In this document: positions 1-8,330 of the stretch, in pieces | Layout of the letters: every line of letters starts with the position of its first letter | Numbering within the stretch: position 1 is the first letter of the stretch | Assembly (NCBI GenBank): GCA_041595255.1 | Contig: JBFHKR010000089.1 | Coordinates: 1 to 10,499 of the forward strand | Reading direction: 5' to 3' | DNA: 10,499 nt | Source of the DNA: PGYR01 sp041595255 | Lineage (GTDB): Bacteria; Bacteroidota; Ignavibacteria; Kapaibacteriales; UBA2268 | Made by a program: the position numbers and the translations under genes | The notes under the pieces: generated by a model | Databases searched by the model: none | What the model saw: only the letters and a program-made list of their open reading frames with translations | Told to the model about the DNA's origin: nothing

Positions 1-1018
1 AATCATTAGCTACAGTAAATACTTTAACACCTTGTGCTGATTTACCTGATAGTTTAGTCAATTTAACATTTACTTTATATTCACCACCTTTAGTTGGTAA
101 GAAAGTACCTTCACTAGTGCTTACTGATGCAGGACCAGTTGCAGATCTCATTGTATAAGTTTGAGTAGGAGTAGTATATCTTATTGATTGAGAACCTGTA
201 TTAGGATCAAGTGCTCTATAGACAACTTCGTTTGAAGGTAATGGACCTGTAATCCAATATTCAATTCTAGTTCCAGTTGGTTGAGGACCTTTTGACTCAA
301 CAGCAGGTAATCTGAAATTAGTCATTTGACCTTTGAACATTCTAGTAGTACCATCATATCTTTCATTATTAAATAAGATATTACCGGCAGTAGGGTAAAC
401 TTCAGGAATTGGCGCTGCAAAGTTTATTGCATAATCTTCAATTTCGCCGTATCCCCACTGATATCCTGGTTGATAATAAAGATTACAAGCATCATCTGAA
501 TAATAGTAATAATTTGCCATAATTCTCATTCTTGATTCGCCTTCTGGAGCATCATCAGGAATATTCATAGGAATTACACTATTAAAATTTGGTAATGCAG
601 GATAACTAAAGTCAGAAGCCATAAATATAGCAGCTAGAAATTCATTATCTGGCCCTTGAACACCTCTCTCCCATCTTTGATCACCATTTTTATCCATAAA
701 TGCTCTCAGATATCCTTGGTAGTAAACACCCCAATTAACTTTTATTTCGAATTTGTTTCCTATGTTTAACTCATAAGGACCACCAGTTCTATCAACAGTT
801 GCCCATCCTTCATAATTAGTATTCAATCGTTGTAAGACATCTGTTCCTTCAGTTATGTCAGTTACAGTAACGCTATTTATCATAGCGTAAGCATACCAAT
901 ATTGAACTGCTTCATAACCGCAGTATTGTGCATTTGCTTTACCACTTGGTAAAGCTATTAGAGCGATAACAATAGCAAATAAGCTAGTTGTTAGTTTTTG
1001 TATAAAATGCTTTTTCAT
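1..1018 (-). CDS. secreted GEVED-domain protein, C-terminus cut off by window edge
   Basis: This partial gene of about 339 codons reads leftwards off the window edge. It starts at an ATG preceded by GAGGTG five bases upstream. The N-terminus is a Sec signal peptide: basic start MKKHFIQK, hydrophobic core, ALPSG, and a likely signal peptidase I cut after KANA around residue 30. Residues of about 95 to 200 fit the GEVED domain of secreted bacterial proteins: an acidic D-x-N-x-D stretch (DKNGD, near 109), IPDDAPEG followed by RMRIM (near 153-167), and the closing YGEIEDYAI (near 189). These domains are typical of T9SS-exported or adhesive proteins; the acidic stretch may bind calcium. After residue 205 comes a beta-rich region I cannot assign. 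The sorting domain expected of a T9SS cargo would lie outside the window. Substrate and exact role are unknown. It is co-oriented with the large surface protein gene, but a terminator separates them. Confidence 0.85.
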   Translation of the reverse strand, partial: MKKHFIQKLTTSLFAIVIALIALPSGKANAQYCGYEAVQYWYAYAMINSVTVTDITEGTDVLQRLNTNYEGWATVDRTGGPYELNIGNKFEIKVNWGVYYQGYLRAFMDKNGDQRWERGVQGPDNEFLAAIFMASDFSYPALPNFNSVIPMNIPDDAPEGESRMRIMANYYYYSDDACNLYYQPGYQWGYGEIEDYAINFAAPIPEVYPTAGNILFNNERYDGTTRMFKGQMTNFRLPAVESKGPQPTGTRIEYWITGPLPSNEVVYRALDPNTGSQSIRYTTPTQTYTMRSATGPASVSTSEGTFLPTKGGEYKVNVKLTKLSGKSAQGVKVFTVAND

Positions 1019-1023
1019 TTTAA

Positions 1024-1029
1024 CACCTC
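1024..1029 (-). promoter_or_regulatory. Shine-Dalgarno site of the GEVED gene
   Basis: GAGGTG lies 5 bases before the ATG at 1018. The context AGGTG-n-TAAAATG is nearly the same as that of the large surface protein gene, whereas the other genes in the window show no such site. It supports the chosen start. Confidence 0.7.
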
Positions 1030-1077
1030 AATATAATTGTTAGAGTACATAATTTTTTAGTTCTATAGCAATAACCA

Positions 1078-1097
1078 CTTGTTTATATTTTTGTTAC
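1078..1097 (-). promoter_or_regulatory. upstream motif shared by the two secreted-protein genes
   Basis: On the minus strand this reads GTAACAAA, then TAAACAA after four bases, beginning about 79 bases before the start codon. The large surface protein gene has GTAACAAA, then TAAACAA after two bases, about 89 bases before its start (within 5752-5769). Similar position and order suggest a common promoter or operator element. This is inferred from two AT-rich examples only. Confidence 0.3.
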
Positions 1098-1373
1098 AAC
1101 TATTTTTCTATATTTTCTTTATTATATAGTAGTTACGTGCTTCATAAATATACTTTTCTTATAATTTTTCTTCGCTTTAGTAACAGTTTTAGGTGTGCAT
1201 CAATTGAGATTTGAATTATTTATATTTTTTACGATCTGGTTAAGTGGAGTTATCTATCGTTATTACGTTAGTTACAGGCTATTGCTTTTTGACGGTCGTC
1301 AATTCTTTGAATTTTTTTATTATTACTAGATTTGTTATGGAAATATAATAATTAGGAGTTGAAAATAACAGAA

Positions 1374-1406
1374 ATAAAAAAACCCCAAGCTTGGTAGCTC
1401 AGGGTT
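1374..1406 (-). terminator. intrinsic terminator of the large surface protein gene
   Basis: Read on the minus strand, 1406 to 1381 forms an uninterrupted 11-bp stem (AACCC-T-GAGCT with AGCT-TGGGGTT, two G-U pairs) around an ACCA loop. It is followed directly by seven T residues. It lies about 30 bases after the stop codon at 1436 and should separate that transcript from the GEVED gene downstream. Confidence 0.9.
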
Positions 1407-1435
1407 CTGAATTTTAGTTTTGTATTTAGATAATA

Positions 1436-4400
1436 TTATCTTACTACGCTTAGTTGTCTAGTTTGGATACCAGACTCACTTCTTAATACTAATGTATAAG
1501 TACCAGAAACTAAGTTAGAAACATTCAATGAATATTTAGAACCATTTAATGTTTCAGTTAAAAGTACATTACCATTGATATCAACAACTTCTAAAGTTAA
1601 TGGAGATGTATTTCCATTTTCAAATAACAAGTCAGTAGTTGTAGAAGCTGGATTTTGAGTAATACCAGCAAAGTTGAAGTTACCTTCAGGTTTGATTTCA
1701 ACTATTCTAACTTGATTAATTGCTTCAGATGAGCCATCAAAATCAATAGTTCTTAGTCTATAAGCATAAGTATTACCATATTCTACTTTATTATCTACTA
1801 CAGGAGAGTAGTAATTCATTTCTGTTGATTTACCAACTGCAGAAACTTCGATTCCAGTTGAAACAAAGTTACCTGTAACAACATTATCTGTTGCATCAGC
1901 TCTTTCAACGATAAATCTAGATGTACCATTTTCAGAAGCAGTAGACCAATCTAATACTACAGATTTTTTATTTTGAATAGCATTGAAATCAGCTAATTCA
2001 ACTGGAACAATAGAAGCATCATTTCTTTCAAGATGATCAATTGTACCTCTGATGACAGTTTCGATATCACCGAAATGTCTCCAATCTACTGTATTATGGA
2101 TTATATTGTAAGTCACAGTAATATTAGTAGTACCAAATACTTTACCATTTAAAGGACTAGCTAAGTTAAATAAGTAAGCAGGGTAAGAAAGACCAACAAG
2201 TGGCTTAGTGTCACTACCATAATTACGAGTAGTTACTACCGCAGGGAATGGAAGTGGATCGTTAGGGTAGAATGTCGGTACATTATTTAGTGAATAAGTA
2301 GGTCTTGTTATAGGAATAACAAAATCTTTACTAATTGTTTCACCAATTATTGTGTTACCTTCATAACTAGCTCCAGTACCCAATGGGTTACTATTAACAT
2401 AGTTAGCTCTTAGTACGATATTTTGGAAATCTTCATCAGTATTTAATTTGCTCCATTCTTCAGTAGAAACTACTAAGTTGTTTTTCAATCTTTCTGTACC
2501 AGTGTTTAGGTAAGTATAAAGATCCATTTTTTCCCATCTAGTAGGAAGTACATTGTAAGCTTCAGAATAGAACATGAAATTATAAAGTTTATAATTTACA
2601 GCTCTTGGTTCCCAACTTCCTCTATCAAAAATATCATAATCATAAACAGGCTCATTAGAAACTGATTCAACTTTGAACCCGATAGAATCAAATCCTTTTT
2701 TGATAGCCTCATAGTTCAACTTACCAGCAGTAGCATTAGCTACACCAGCTAGAGGGTCAGCCGTAGTATTTACAGATGATACTATTATATGTCTGTTAGT
2801 TTTCTTCAAGTAGAATCTAACATTCTTAGAGTATAAGTTGTTTATGTTTTCTAAATCAGAACCAACTAGTATATCAATTTTATATCTAGGAGTCACGTTT
2901 GCTGACATTTCTGCAAATTTAGCAGGTATGTTAACTGTAATTTGAGCATTAATCAAATCATCATAAGACATTGGATTCCAATCATCACCATCTAGACCAT
3001 CTGCAAGACCAAAGTTAAATACAACATTGTCAGTAGCAGGTATAGTTACAAGAACATCTTTTTCTAATACTGGTGCACCAGAGAAAAGACCATTTTCATC
3101 TTCTCTATATATTTTAACAAATACTTTAGTACCAGCTTGTTGTATAGAACCATTGTTTCTAACGTTTGCAGTTACTTCAAATGGAGCTTCACCCATTATA
3201 TACTCAGCATCAGAGAATTGAGTTGTAATATCTCTGTAAGATCTTGGAGATAATAGAGTAACAGGAGCTATATCAAATACATGTAATCTACCAATGAATT
3301 CATCAGCACCGATATCATACCTTTGACCTGCAGCACCACGTACATCACCTTCAAAGTCAGTTTTTAACCATGTAATATTTTGACCACGGTTATTTAGAAC
3401 AGAATTCAAAGGAGCGGGGTTAGATTTTACTCTGTATAATAATGGCTCGATTCCACTTCTTTGGTATAATTCATGATCAACTAAGAAATTACCATACAAT
3501 GAGTTGTTTTGAGTGTTTGTTGCTGCTTGAATTTGATTCAAGTTTGCATACTCTAAACGATATCCCATAGATACAATAGCTTTGTCTTCGTCTTGTTCGA
3601 TATATCTAAGAATATCCAAGTTAGTAGCGTCTAAGTTTGATATATCTTGACCTGTCCAATAAACGTTTCTATCAACATTCAATAAATCATTAGTAAAGTT
3701 ACCTTGTACTAATATACTTGCAGCTATTTGAGAATTAGGACCTACGTTTGGATCAACAATCGAAATAGCATTATTCACAACGTTAGTAGATCTTGTGTTT
3801 TGAATACCAATACCTACTGTCATACCTGTGTTAGCAACACCAGTAGCACCAATTAGTATCGTATTGTTAATGATATCATCAAATCTAGAAACATAAGACA
3901 ATACATCTGGAGTTACTAAACTTCCAGCTCTTTCAGTTAGAAGGTGAATACCAGCTCTTGAAGCAGAACCATTCGAAATATTCAAGCCCCAAATAAAGTT
4001 GTTCGCGATACGAGCTCTTTCGTTAGTTCGTGGGAAAATTATTGGATTTTCACCAGTTTCATAAATAGTTCTATCTTGCTCGACTCTAATACCAGTAACA
4101 TTTGTATTAGAACTTAGATTAGTAATTCTATTACCTAGAATACTCAATCTTAGATTATGATAACCTTTAGAGTTTGAAGCAAAATTACCACCAGCTTCTA
4201 TACCACTAGCCATTGTTCCAGCAGGAGCCGAAACATTCCATATTAAATTTCTTTCAATCATTTGATCTTGAGTATATCCAACGAATATACCAGTTCTAGC
4301 AGCGCCCCAAATTCTATTATCTGTAATTACGTTATTGTAATTGTAAAAAGATTTTAGAGTATCTAAGATGTTAGGGTCAGAGCTATAATCATGTCTAAGT

Positions 4401-5680
4401 ACTCCTAATCCAATATCGATAATACCAATACCAAAGTTAGAAATATCATTACCAACAAATGAGTTATTAAAGTTTTCAAGAGTATCTCTCAAATCACCAA
4501 TAAAAGTAGTTGCCTCGATTAAAGTTGATCTTGAAATTATACCAGCAGAATAACTTATATCCTGTCCACCTTGGCTTCTAAATACATCTCTATCATAAGT
4601 GAAACCATTATTTTCACCAAACTTTGCAGTTGGGATAGACACACTGTTTTTAATTTGAGGAGCATTATTAGTTATCAAACAATTTTTGATAGTAATATTA
4701 GATGAACCTCTTTGTAAATAAACAGCTGCTCCAAATAGAGTATTTGAAGTGTTTAATTCAAATTCAAAACATTTTTGTGAACCACCGTCAAAAGTAATGT
4801 ATCCAGCAGAACGAGCATATTCTCTTTCTGGGAAATTAATAATTACAGCGTTTTGGTTAGAAGGTTGCAATTCATGGCCAAATCTGATACCGATACCAGA
4901 AGCAGCAGTCATTTTAAATTTAACACCACCACGAACAGCAATTCTGTTGTTAGCTGGTCTCATTGATATTCTGTAAACTCCGTCAGCATCATTAGGGTCA
5001 TTTGTTGGACCAACACCAATAATTCTTGCAGACATATCCCAAGCAGGAGCAAGGGCATTAGGAGCATTTAGTATATATTCTGCATCTGTAAATCTAAATT
5101 CAACGTCAGCAGATATACCTTCTCTGTATAGTGAATTCATTAATGAATCTACAGTAGGAAACTTAGTAAAAGTTGTTTGAGTCTTGTTATTTTTGCCATC
5201 TATTTCATCAGCAGATCCAATAACAAAAGTACCTGCTAAACCTCTTTCAACTTCGATAGTAGAAGTTGCTGTTTGGCTAGCTCTTCTCTCATACTCAGAA
5301 GTCTCTACCCATGCAGAAGTTGTGTACTCACCAGAACTAGTGATTACTAACTTAGGGAAAGTAACTACTTTTGTAGTATTACCTTCGATAAGATCTAGAG
5401 TAGCTACGTTATTGTAAACTTCTACTCCTTCTGAGTTTTTAACTACCATACGGAAGTTTATCTTTGATGCATCTGCTGCACCAGTATTTGTGAAGTTTAC
5501 CTGAGGTGCATAAGGTCTATACACTTTCAGAACTTCACCAGCCTTAGGTTGCAAATAATCACCAGCTGTCAGTTGACTATCATTTTTGGCTACTGCCTGA
5601 CTACCAGACGGCAAAGCTATTAGCACTAGTACTAACGCTATGAAGCCGGTTGTCAATTTCTGTAGTAAGCTTTTACGCAT
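1436..5680 (-). CDS. large T9SS-secreted surface protein with beta-helix-like, CARDB-like and FN3-like regions
   Basis: A 1414-residue exported protein. Residues 1-31 are a signal peptide (MRKSLLQK, hydrophobic core, ALPSG). Residues 40-147 look like an Ig/CARDB-type beta domain. About 150-300 follow the plan of T9SS surface proteins that begin with a GTFVIG-like strand. About 300-680 are rich in short N-N-x-I/V repeats with aliphatic strands (KNCLITNN, NNVITDNRIWG, NNTILIG, NNAISIV), as in right-handed parallel beta-helices. PLNSVLNNRG ... DVRG ... DIGADEF (755-796) is the usual closing segment of such helices. About 800-960 are CARDB-like, 960-1215 an alpha/beta region of unclear fold, and 1225-1330 an FN3-like domain beginning PVELADF. 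Residues 1336-1414 are a type A T9SS sorting domain (GNVLLTETL, LVSGTYTLVL, QLSVVR). It would cross the outer membrane and be anchored or released there. The beta-helix could bind or process polysaccharide, but no catalytic residues are evident. The start is fixed by an AGGTGG site. Confidence 0.93.
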   Translation of the reverse strand: MRKSLLQKLTTGFIALVLVLIALPSGSQAVAKNDSQLTAGDYLQPKAGEVLKVYRPYAPQVNFTNTGAADASKINFRMVVKNSEGVEVYNNVATLDLIEGNTTKVVTFPKLVITSSGEYTTSAWVETSEYERRASQTATSTIEVERGLAGTFVIGSADEIDGKNNKTQTTFTKFPTVDSLMNSLYREGISADVEFRFTDAEYILNAPNALAPAWDMSARIIGVGPTNDPNDADGVYRISMRPANNRIAVRGGVKFKMTAASGIGIRFGHELQPSNQNAVIINFPEREYARSAGYITFDGGSQKCFEFELNTSNTLFGAAVYLQRGSSNITIKNCLITNNAPQIKNSVSIPTAKFGENNGFTYDRDVFRSQGGQDISYSAGIISRSTLIEATTFIGDLRDTLENFNNSFVGNDISNFGIGIIDIGLGVLRHDYSSDPNILDTLKSFYNYNNVITDNRIWGAARTGIFVGYTQDQMIERNLIWNVSAPAGTMASGIEAGGNFASNSKGYHNLRLSILGNRITNLSSNTNVTGIRVEQDRTIYETGENPIIFPRTNERARIANNFIWGLNISNGSASRAGIHLLTERAGSLVTPDVLSYVSRFDDIINNTILIGATGVANTGMTVGIGIQNTRSTNVVNNAISIVDPNVGPNSQIAASILVQGNFTNDLLNVDRNVYWTGQDISNLDATNLDILRYIEQDEDKAIVSMGYRLEYANLNQIQAATNTQNNSLYGNFLVDHELYQRSGIEPLLYRVKSNPAPLNSVLNNRGQNITWLKTDFEGDVRGAAGQRYDIGADEFIGRLHVFDIAPVTLLSPRSYRDITTQFSDAEYIMGEAPFEVTANVRNNGSIQQAGTKVFVKIYREDENGLFSGAPVLEKDVLVTIPATDNVVFNFGLADGLDGDDWNPMSYDDLINAQITVNIPAKFAEMSANVTPRYKIDILVGSDLENINNLYSKNVRFYLKKTNRHIIVSSVNTTADPLAGVANATAGKLNYEAIKKGFDSIGFKVESVSNEPVYDYDIFDRGSWEPRAVNYKLYNFMFYSEAYNVLPTRWEKMDLYTYLNTGTERLKNNLVVSTEEWSKLNTDEDFQNIVLRANYVNSNPLGTGASYEGNTIIGETISKDFVIPITRPTYSLNNVPTFYPNDPLPFPAVVTTRNYGSDTKPLVGLSYPAYLFNLASPLNGKVFGTTNITVTYNIIHNTVDWRHFGDIETVIRGTIDHLERNDASIVPVELADFNAIQNKKSVVLDWSTASENGTSRFIVERADATDNVVTGNFVSTGIEVSAVGKSTEMNYYSPVVDNKVEYGNTYAYRLRTIDFDGSSEAINQVRIVEIKPEGNFNFAGITQNPASTTTDLLFENGNTSPLTLEVVDINGNVLLTETLNGSKYSLNVSNLVSGTYTLVLRSESGIQTRQLSVVR

Positions 5681-5684
5681 TTTA

Positions 5685-5690
5685 CCACCT
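5685..5690 (-). promoter_or_regulatory. Shine-Dalgarno site of the large surface protein gene
   Basis: AGGTGG is followed by TAAA and the ATG at 5680. It closely matches the site of the GEVED gene and supports this start codon. Confidence 0.7.
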
Positions 5691-5742
5691 ATTAATATTA
5701 GTTTAACATATAATTATTATTTTCTATTCATCGACTTACAAA

Positions 5743-5769
5743 GTAACAAATTTTGTTTAGATTTGTTAC
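5743..5769. promoter_or_regulatory. 9-bp inverted repeat in the divergent intergenic region, candidate operator
   Basis: GTAACAAAT at 5743-5751 and ATTTGTTAC at 5761-5769 are perfect inverted copies with a 9-base spacer. The repeat lies between the divergent surface protein gene (start 5680) and the aspartokinase-like gene (start 5857). On the plus strand TAGATTTG at 5758-5765 matches the Bacteroidota -7 box TAnnTTTG and overlaps the right arm; no matching TTG is found 19-21 bases upstream. It could be an operator for a dimeric regulator or simply a small hairpin. Confidence 0.45.
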
Positions 5770-5856
5770 GAATTATTACACACGCATTGCTTTTACATTA
5801 TCTTTTTAAGATATGTATTAAGCATCAGTATCCAACTTAAATAAAAATAATATAAA

Positions 5857-6915
5857 ATGAAAATAATTAAAATTGGTGGCACTGCTTTATCTAATCTTAG
5901 TAATATTATAGACTTTGCTAACTCATTAAATTCCTCTAAACGCCCTATTTTGCTAGTAATTTCAGCATTTGGGAAACTTAGTTCGTCTCTAAAAAACTTT
6001 AATTCTTACTCATTTTTTACTAAAAATAGCTCTCCTTTTTACTTTTTTAGGGAATTTTCTTCTGTTTTATCGGTCCAAGATTGTGTAGAATTTTTCACAT
6101 ATTTGGAAAAAGTGGAATTAATTCTTACAAAAAGGGCCAAAGGAATATCAATCAGTGGTGAACTTCCCCCTAAAGTAATGGATGAAATTCTCAGTTTTGG
6201 TGAATTAGTCTCTTCTTTTTTTATCCATTGTCTGTTTAATTCTCTACAAATTAATAATGAATTTTTAGATGCTAGAGAGTTAATAAAAACAGATTCGACT
6301 TTTGGAAATGCAAAGTTAGATTTAGATAAAAGCATTGCTAATATTCGAAATCATAATTTTTCTTCCAACGTAATAATTACTCAAGGATTTATAGGATCTG
6401 ATACGAGTAACAATACTACTACTATGGGATTCGAGAGCTCTAATTTGAGTGCGACAGTTTTTGCAAACGCAATAGGGTCTAGTGAGATAGAAATAGTTAC
6501 AAAGGTGAATCAAATATATAGCTCAGACCCCGAAACCAATACTGTAGCTAAACCTATTAGCAATATCCCGTATCCCAGTGCAGGAGTTCTTGCAAACAAT
6601 GGATTCAAAATGCTTTTTCCTGGTATGATTGATTTGGCTGAAAAGAATAATATCAAGATAGTGTATAGAGGGATTAATAATAGTGGAATTACGATTATCT
6701 CAGATAGTTCACATTTTGATTATCCTGTTATACTTGCGACTAGCTTTGGTTATATTATTTCACCAATTAATTCAGTAAATGCTATATATGTTCTAACTCA
6801 TTTCGATAGTAAAATTACTGAGTTTAACTATATAAGATTTAATAATTCATTACTCATAAAATCAAAAGAAATCTCATCCGAAGAATTACACGACTTCGCT
6901 ATTTCTCTTTTTTGA
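5857..6915 (+). CDS. divergent, short aspartokinase-like amino acid kinase
   Basis: A 352-residue member of the amino acid kinase family, closest in layout to aspartate kinase (ATP-dependent phosphorylation of aspartate, first step towards lysine, threonine and methionine). Family landmarks in order: KIGGT (5-9, phosphate-binding lysine), LVISAFG (33-39), ISGELPPKVMDEILSFGE (97-116), LDARELIKTD (137-146), VIITQGFIGS (172-181), TTTMGFESSN (187-196), VTKVNQIYSSDPE (214-226), and ANNGFKMLFPGMIDLAEKNNI (246-266). Two things are odd. The usual GRGGSD (or GREGSD) motif, whose Arg and Asp contact the aspartate substrate in characterised enzymes, is here GFESSN. The C-terminus after residue 285 is only about 68 residues, too short for the normal pair of ACT regulatory domains. 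It may be an active variant, an enzyme with another substrate, or a degenerating paralogue. The start follows the A-rich AATATAAA stretch, without a Shine-Dalgarno site. Its 3' end overlaps the convergent LptF/G gene. Confidence 0.85.
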   Translation: MKIIKIGGTALSNLSNIIDFANSLNSSKRPILLVISAFGKLSSSLKNFNSYSFFTKNSSPFYFFREFSSVLSVQDCVEFFTYLEKVELILTKRAKGISISGELPPKVMDEILSFGELVSSFFIHCLFNSLQINNEFLDARELIKTDSTFGNAKLDLDKSIANIRNHNFSSNVIITQGFIGSDTSNNTTTMGFESSNLSATVFANAIGSSEIEIVTKVNQIYSSDPETNTVAKPISNIPYPSAGVLANNGFKMLFPGMIDLAEKNNIKIVYRGINNSGITIISDSSHFDYPVILATSFGYIISPINSVNAIYVLTHFDSKITEFNYIRFNNSLLIKSKEISSEELHDFAISLF

Positions 6916-8263
6916 AGAGATTTCTGAATAGAAACATTTCGTTATTAATTCTCATCATTAGTAGCACTCCGATTAAGAATATTAGAATATCGGCGAAGAA
7001 CATACCTAGAATCGGCGTTATAATTCCTTTATCCGCTAACTTTTCACCTGCAATAAGGCATCCCCAATAAACAATATAAAATCCTAGACTTATAGCCGCA
7101 CTAATCCCAAAATTTCCACCTTTCGTTCTTATCCCTAATGGGACTCCTACGAAGACAAAGACGAAACAAGCTAGCGGAATAGAGTACTTTTTCCAAATCT
7201 CTACATCATATTTTCTAATATTGTTTTCTCGATTCTCTATCGTATAGGCATTAGTTTTCAAATCCGAAGATAAGAAGTTTACATTTTTTTGAACTCTAGA
7301 TAAGATACTACGTTTGTTAGTATCCATCTCAAAAGCTTCTTCTATCTTAGAATTGTTGCTTTTATCTCTATACTCTTTACCTGAGAGTACGTAGTCTAGA
7401 TGTTGGTTCGAAATAGAGTCAATAATATTCAAAGCAAAACTAGCTTCGGATTTATTAGCATCTACTACTTCCTGCATATCTCTAATCCTCATTTCGCGAT
7501 CACCTCTCGAAATAAGATTCACATCTGTTCTATTAAAATCAAATCCAGATGCTTCCATCTTAATTTGGTACTCTTTGAAATTGATTATTTTATAATCTTT
7601 TACGTCATTATTATTGCGCTGATGGATTTCACCAGAGAATAAATTTATAATAAGATGTGAATAGTCATTAGAAAAGCCAATTTGACCACTATCAGCTGAT
7701 ATAATATTCTGTTGAGTAGTTCTAGAATAATCATATATTGTAACATCGTGTAATCTGCCGGTGGCTGTATCTACAGATCTAGATAGGATAATATTACCAC
7801 CCATACTAGGAGAAAACTCACCCGGTTGTATAGCAAAAGTTGGTTTCTTCCTCTGTATATCATTCATTAAGACTTTAGCTTGATGATTAGACTCAGGTAG
7901 TATAGAGTCATTGAACCAAAAGAGTGTTAATGACATCACAAATCCTAAACCAATTGCTGGCTTCATCATGGAATACAAAGAAGTTCCTGATGATTTGATA
8001 ATGGCAATTTCATAGTTTGCTGACATAGCACCAAAAGCCATCAAAGTTGCAAACAATATACCCATAGGGGCTGCCAATACTACCATCCATGGGATATTGA
8101 GTATTATAGCATGTACTATAACCGATGTCTCAATGCCCTTTCCCAATAGTTTATCTAACGAATTTATAATAAATTGCATCAGAAATATGAACACTACAGT
8201 CGAGAATCCAAATAGGAAAGGACCGATATGAGATCTTAAAATATATAGGTTTATTATTTTCAT
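6899..8263 (-). CDS. LptF/LptG-family permease (YjgP/YjgQ), lipopolysaccharide export
   Basis: A 454-residue inner-membrane protein of the LptF/LptG family. With the LptB ATPase these subunits extract lipopolysaccharide from the inner membrane and pass it to the periplasmic Lpt bridge. N-terminal membrane segments lie near 12-34, 50-78 and 100-118, with family-typical text (NIPWMVVLAAPMGILFA; ANYEIAIIKSSG; FNDSILPESN). A long periplasmic beta domain follows (about 120-345), and three C-terminal membrane segments contain VGVPLGIRTKGGNFG. It is longer than E. coli LptF or LptG (about 360 residues); the extra length lies in the polar region around 265-350. I cannot tell LptF from LptG. I chose the ATG at 8263; a TTG nine bases upstream (8272) is also in frame, but the family normally starts at the MK-x-x-x-x-Y-I-L-R segment, and that TTG lies inside a possible -7 box. 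No Shine-Dalgarno site is seen. It is divergent from secG and convergent with the aspartokinase-like gene. Confidence 0.92.
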   Translation of the reverse strand: MKIINLYILRSHIGPFLFGFSTVVFIFLMQFIINSLDKLLGKGIETSVIVHAIILNIPWMVVLAAPMGILFATLMAFGAMSANYEIAIIKSSGTSLYSMMKPAIGLGFVMSLTLFWFNDSILPESNHQAKVLMNDIQRKKPTFAIQPGEFSPSMGGNIILSRSVDTATGRLHDVTIYDYSRTTQQNIISADSGQIGFSNDYSHLIINLFSGEIHQRNNNDVKDYKIINFKEYQIKMEASGFDFNRTDVNLISRGDREMRIRDMQEVVDANKSEASFALNIIDSISNQHLDYVLSGKEYRDKSNNSKIEEAFEMDTNKRSILSRVQKNVNFLSSDLKTNAYTIENRENNIRKYDVEIWKKYSIPLACFVFVFVGVPLGIRTKGGNFGISAAISLGFYIVYWGCLIAGEKLADKGIITPILGMFFADILIFLIGVLLMMRINNEMFLFRNLFKKEK

Positions 8264-8269
8264 ATAGTT

Positions 8270-8277
8270 CAAATATA
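8270..8277 (-). promoter_or_regulatory. possible -7 box of the LptF/G gene
   Basis: TATATTTG on the minus strand fits TAnnTTTG and ends six bases before the ATG at 8263. Transcription would begin at or next to the start codon, giving a leaderless mRNA. No TTG/TTTG is found at the right distance upstream, so this may be chance in AT-rich DNA. Confidence 0.25.
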
Positions 8278-8330
8278 AGAAATAGCACGTATCATTTAAT
8301 TATTATTTTGTTGAAAAATTAAAATAATTC

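Larger units (their letters stand above)
1019..1373. other. AT-rich non-coding region between two secreted-protein genes
   Basis: No credible reading frame is present on either strand. The part next to the GEVED gene should hold its promoter and 5' leader, but I find no clear TTTG/TAnnTTTG pair. A small hairpin TTGAC-GGTC-GTCAA sits at 1289-1302; it is too small to interpret. A motif shared with the leader of the large surface protein gene is listed separately (1078-1097). Confidence 0.6.

Noticed and set aside
1289..1302. Hairpin TTGAC-GGTC-GTCAA as a terminator or operator
   Set aside because: A stem of only 5 bp in AT-rich DNA, not placed at a gene end.
1019..1435. tRNA or riboswitch in the intergenic region
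   Set aside because: No cloverleaf-like or known aptamer-like arrangement was seen; only the terminator is convincing.
5640..5840. 66-codon frame across the divergent intergenic region
   Set aside because: It begins inside the signal peptide of the surface protein gene on the other strand, and has no ribosome binding site or recognisable sequence.
6039..6513. Two reading frames antisense to the aspartokinase-like gene
   Set aside because: Shadows of a real gene; low-complexity, with no recognisable motifs.
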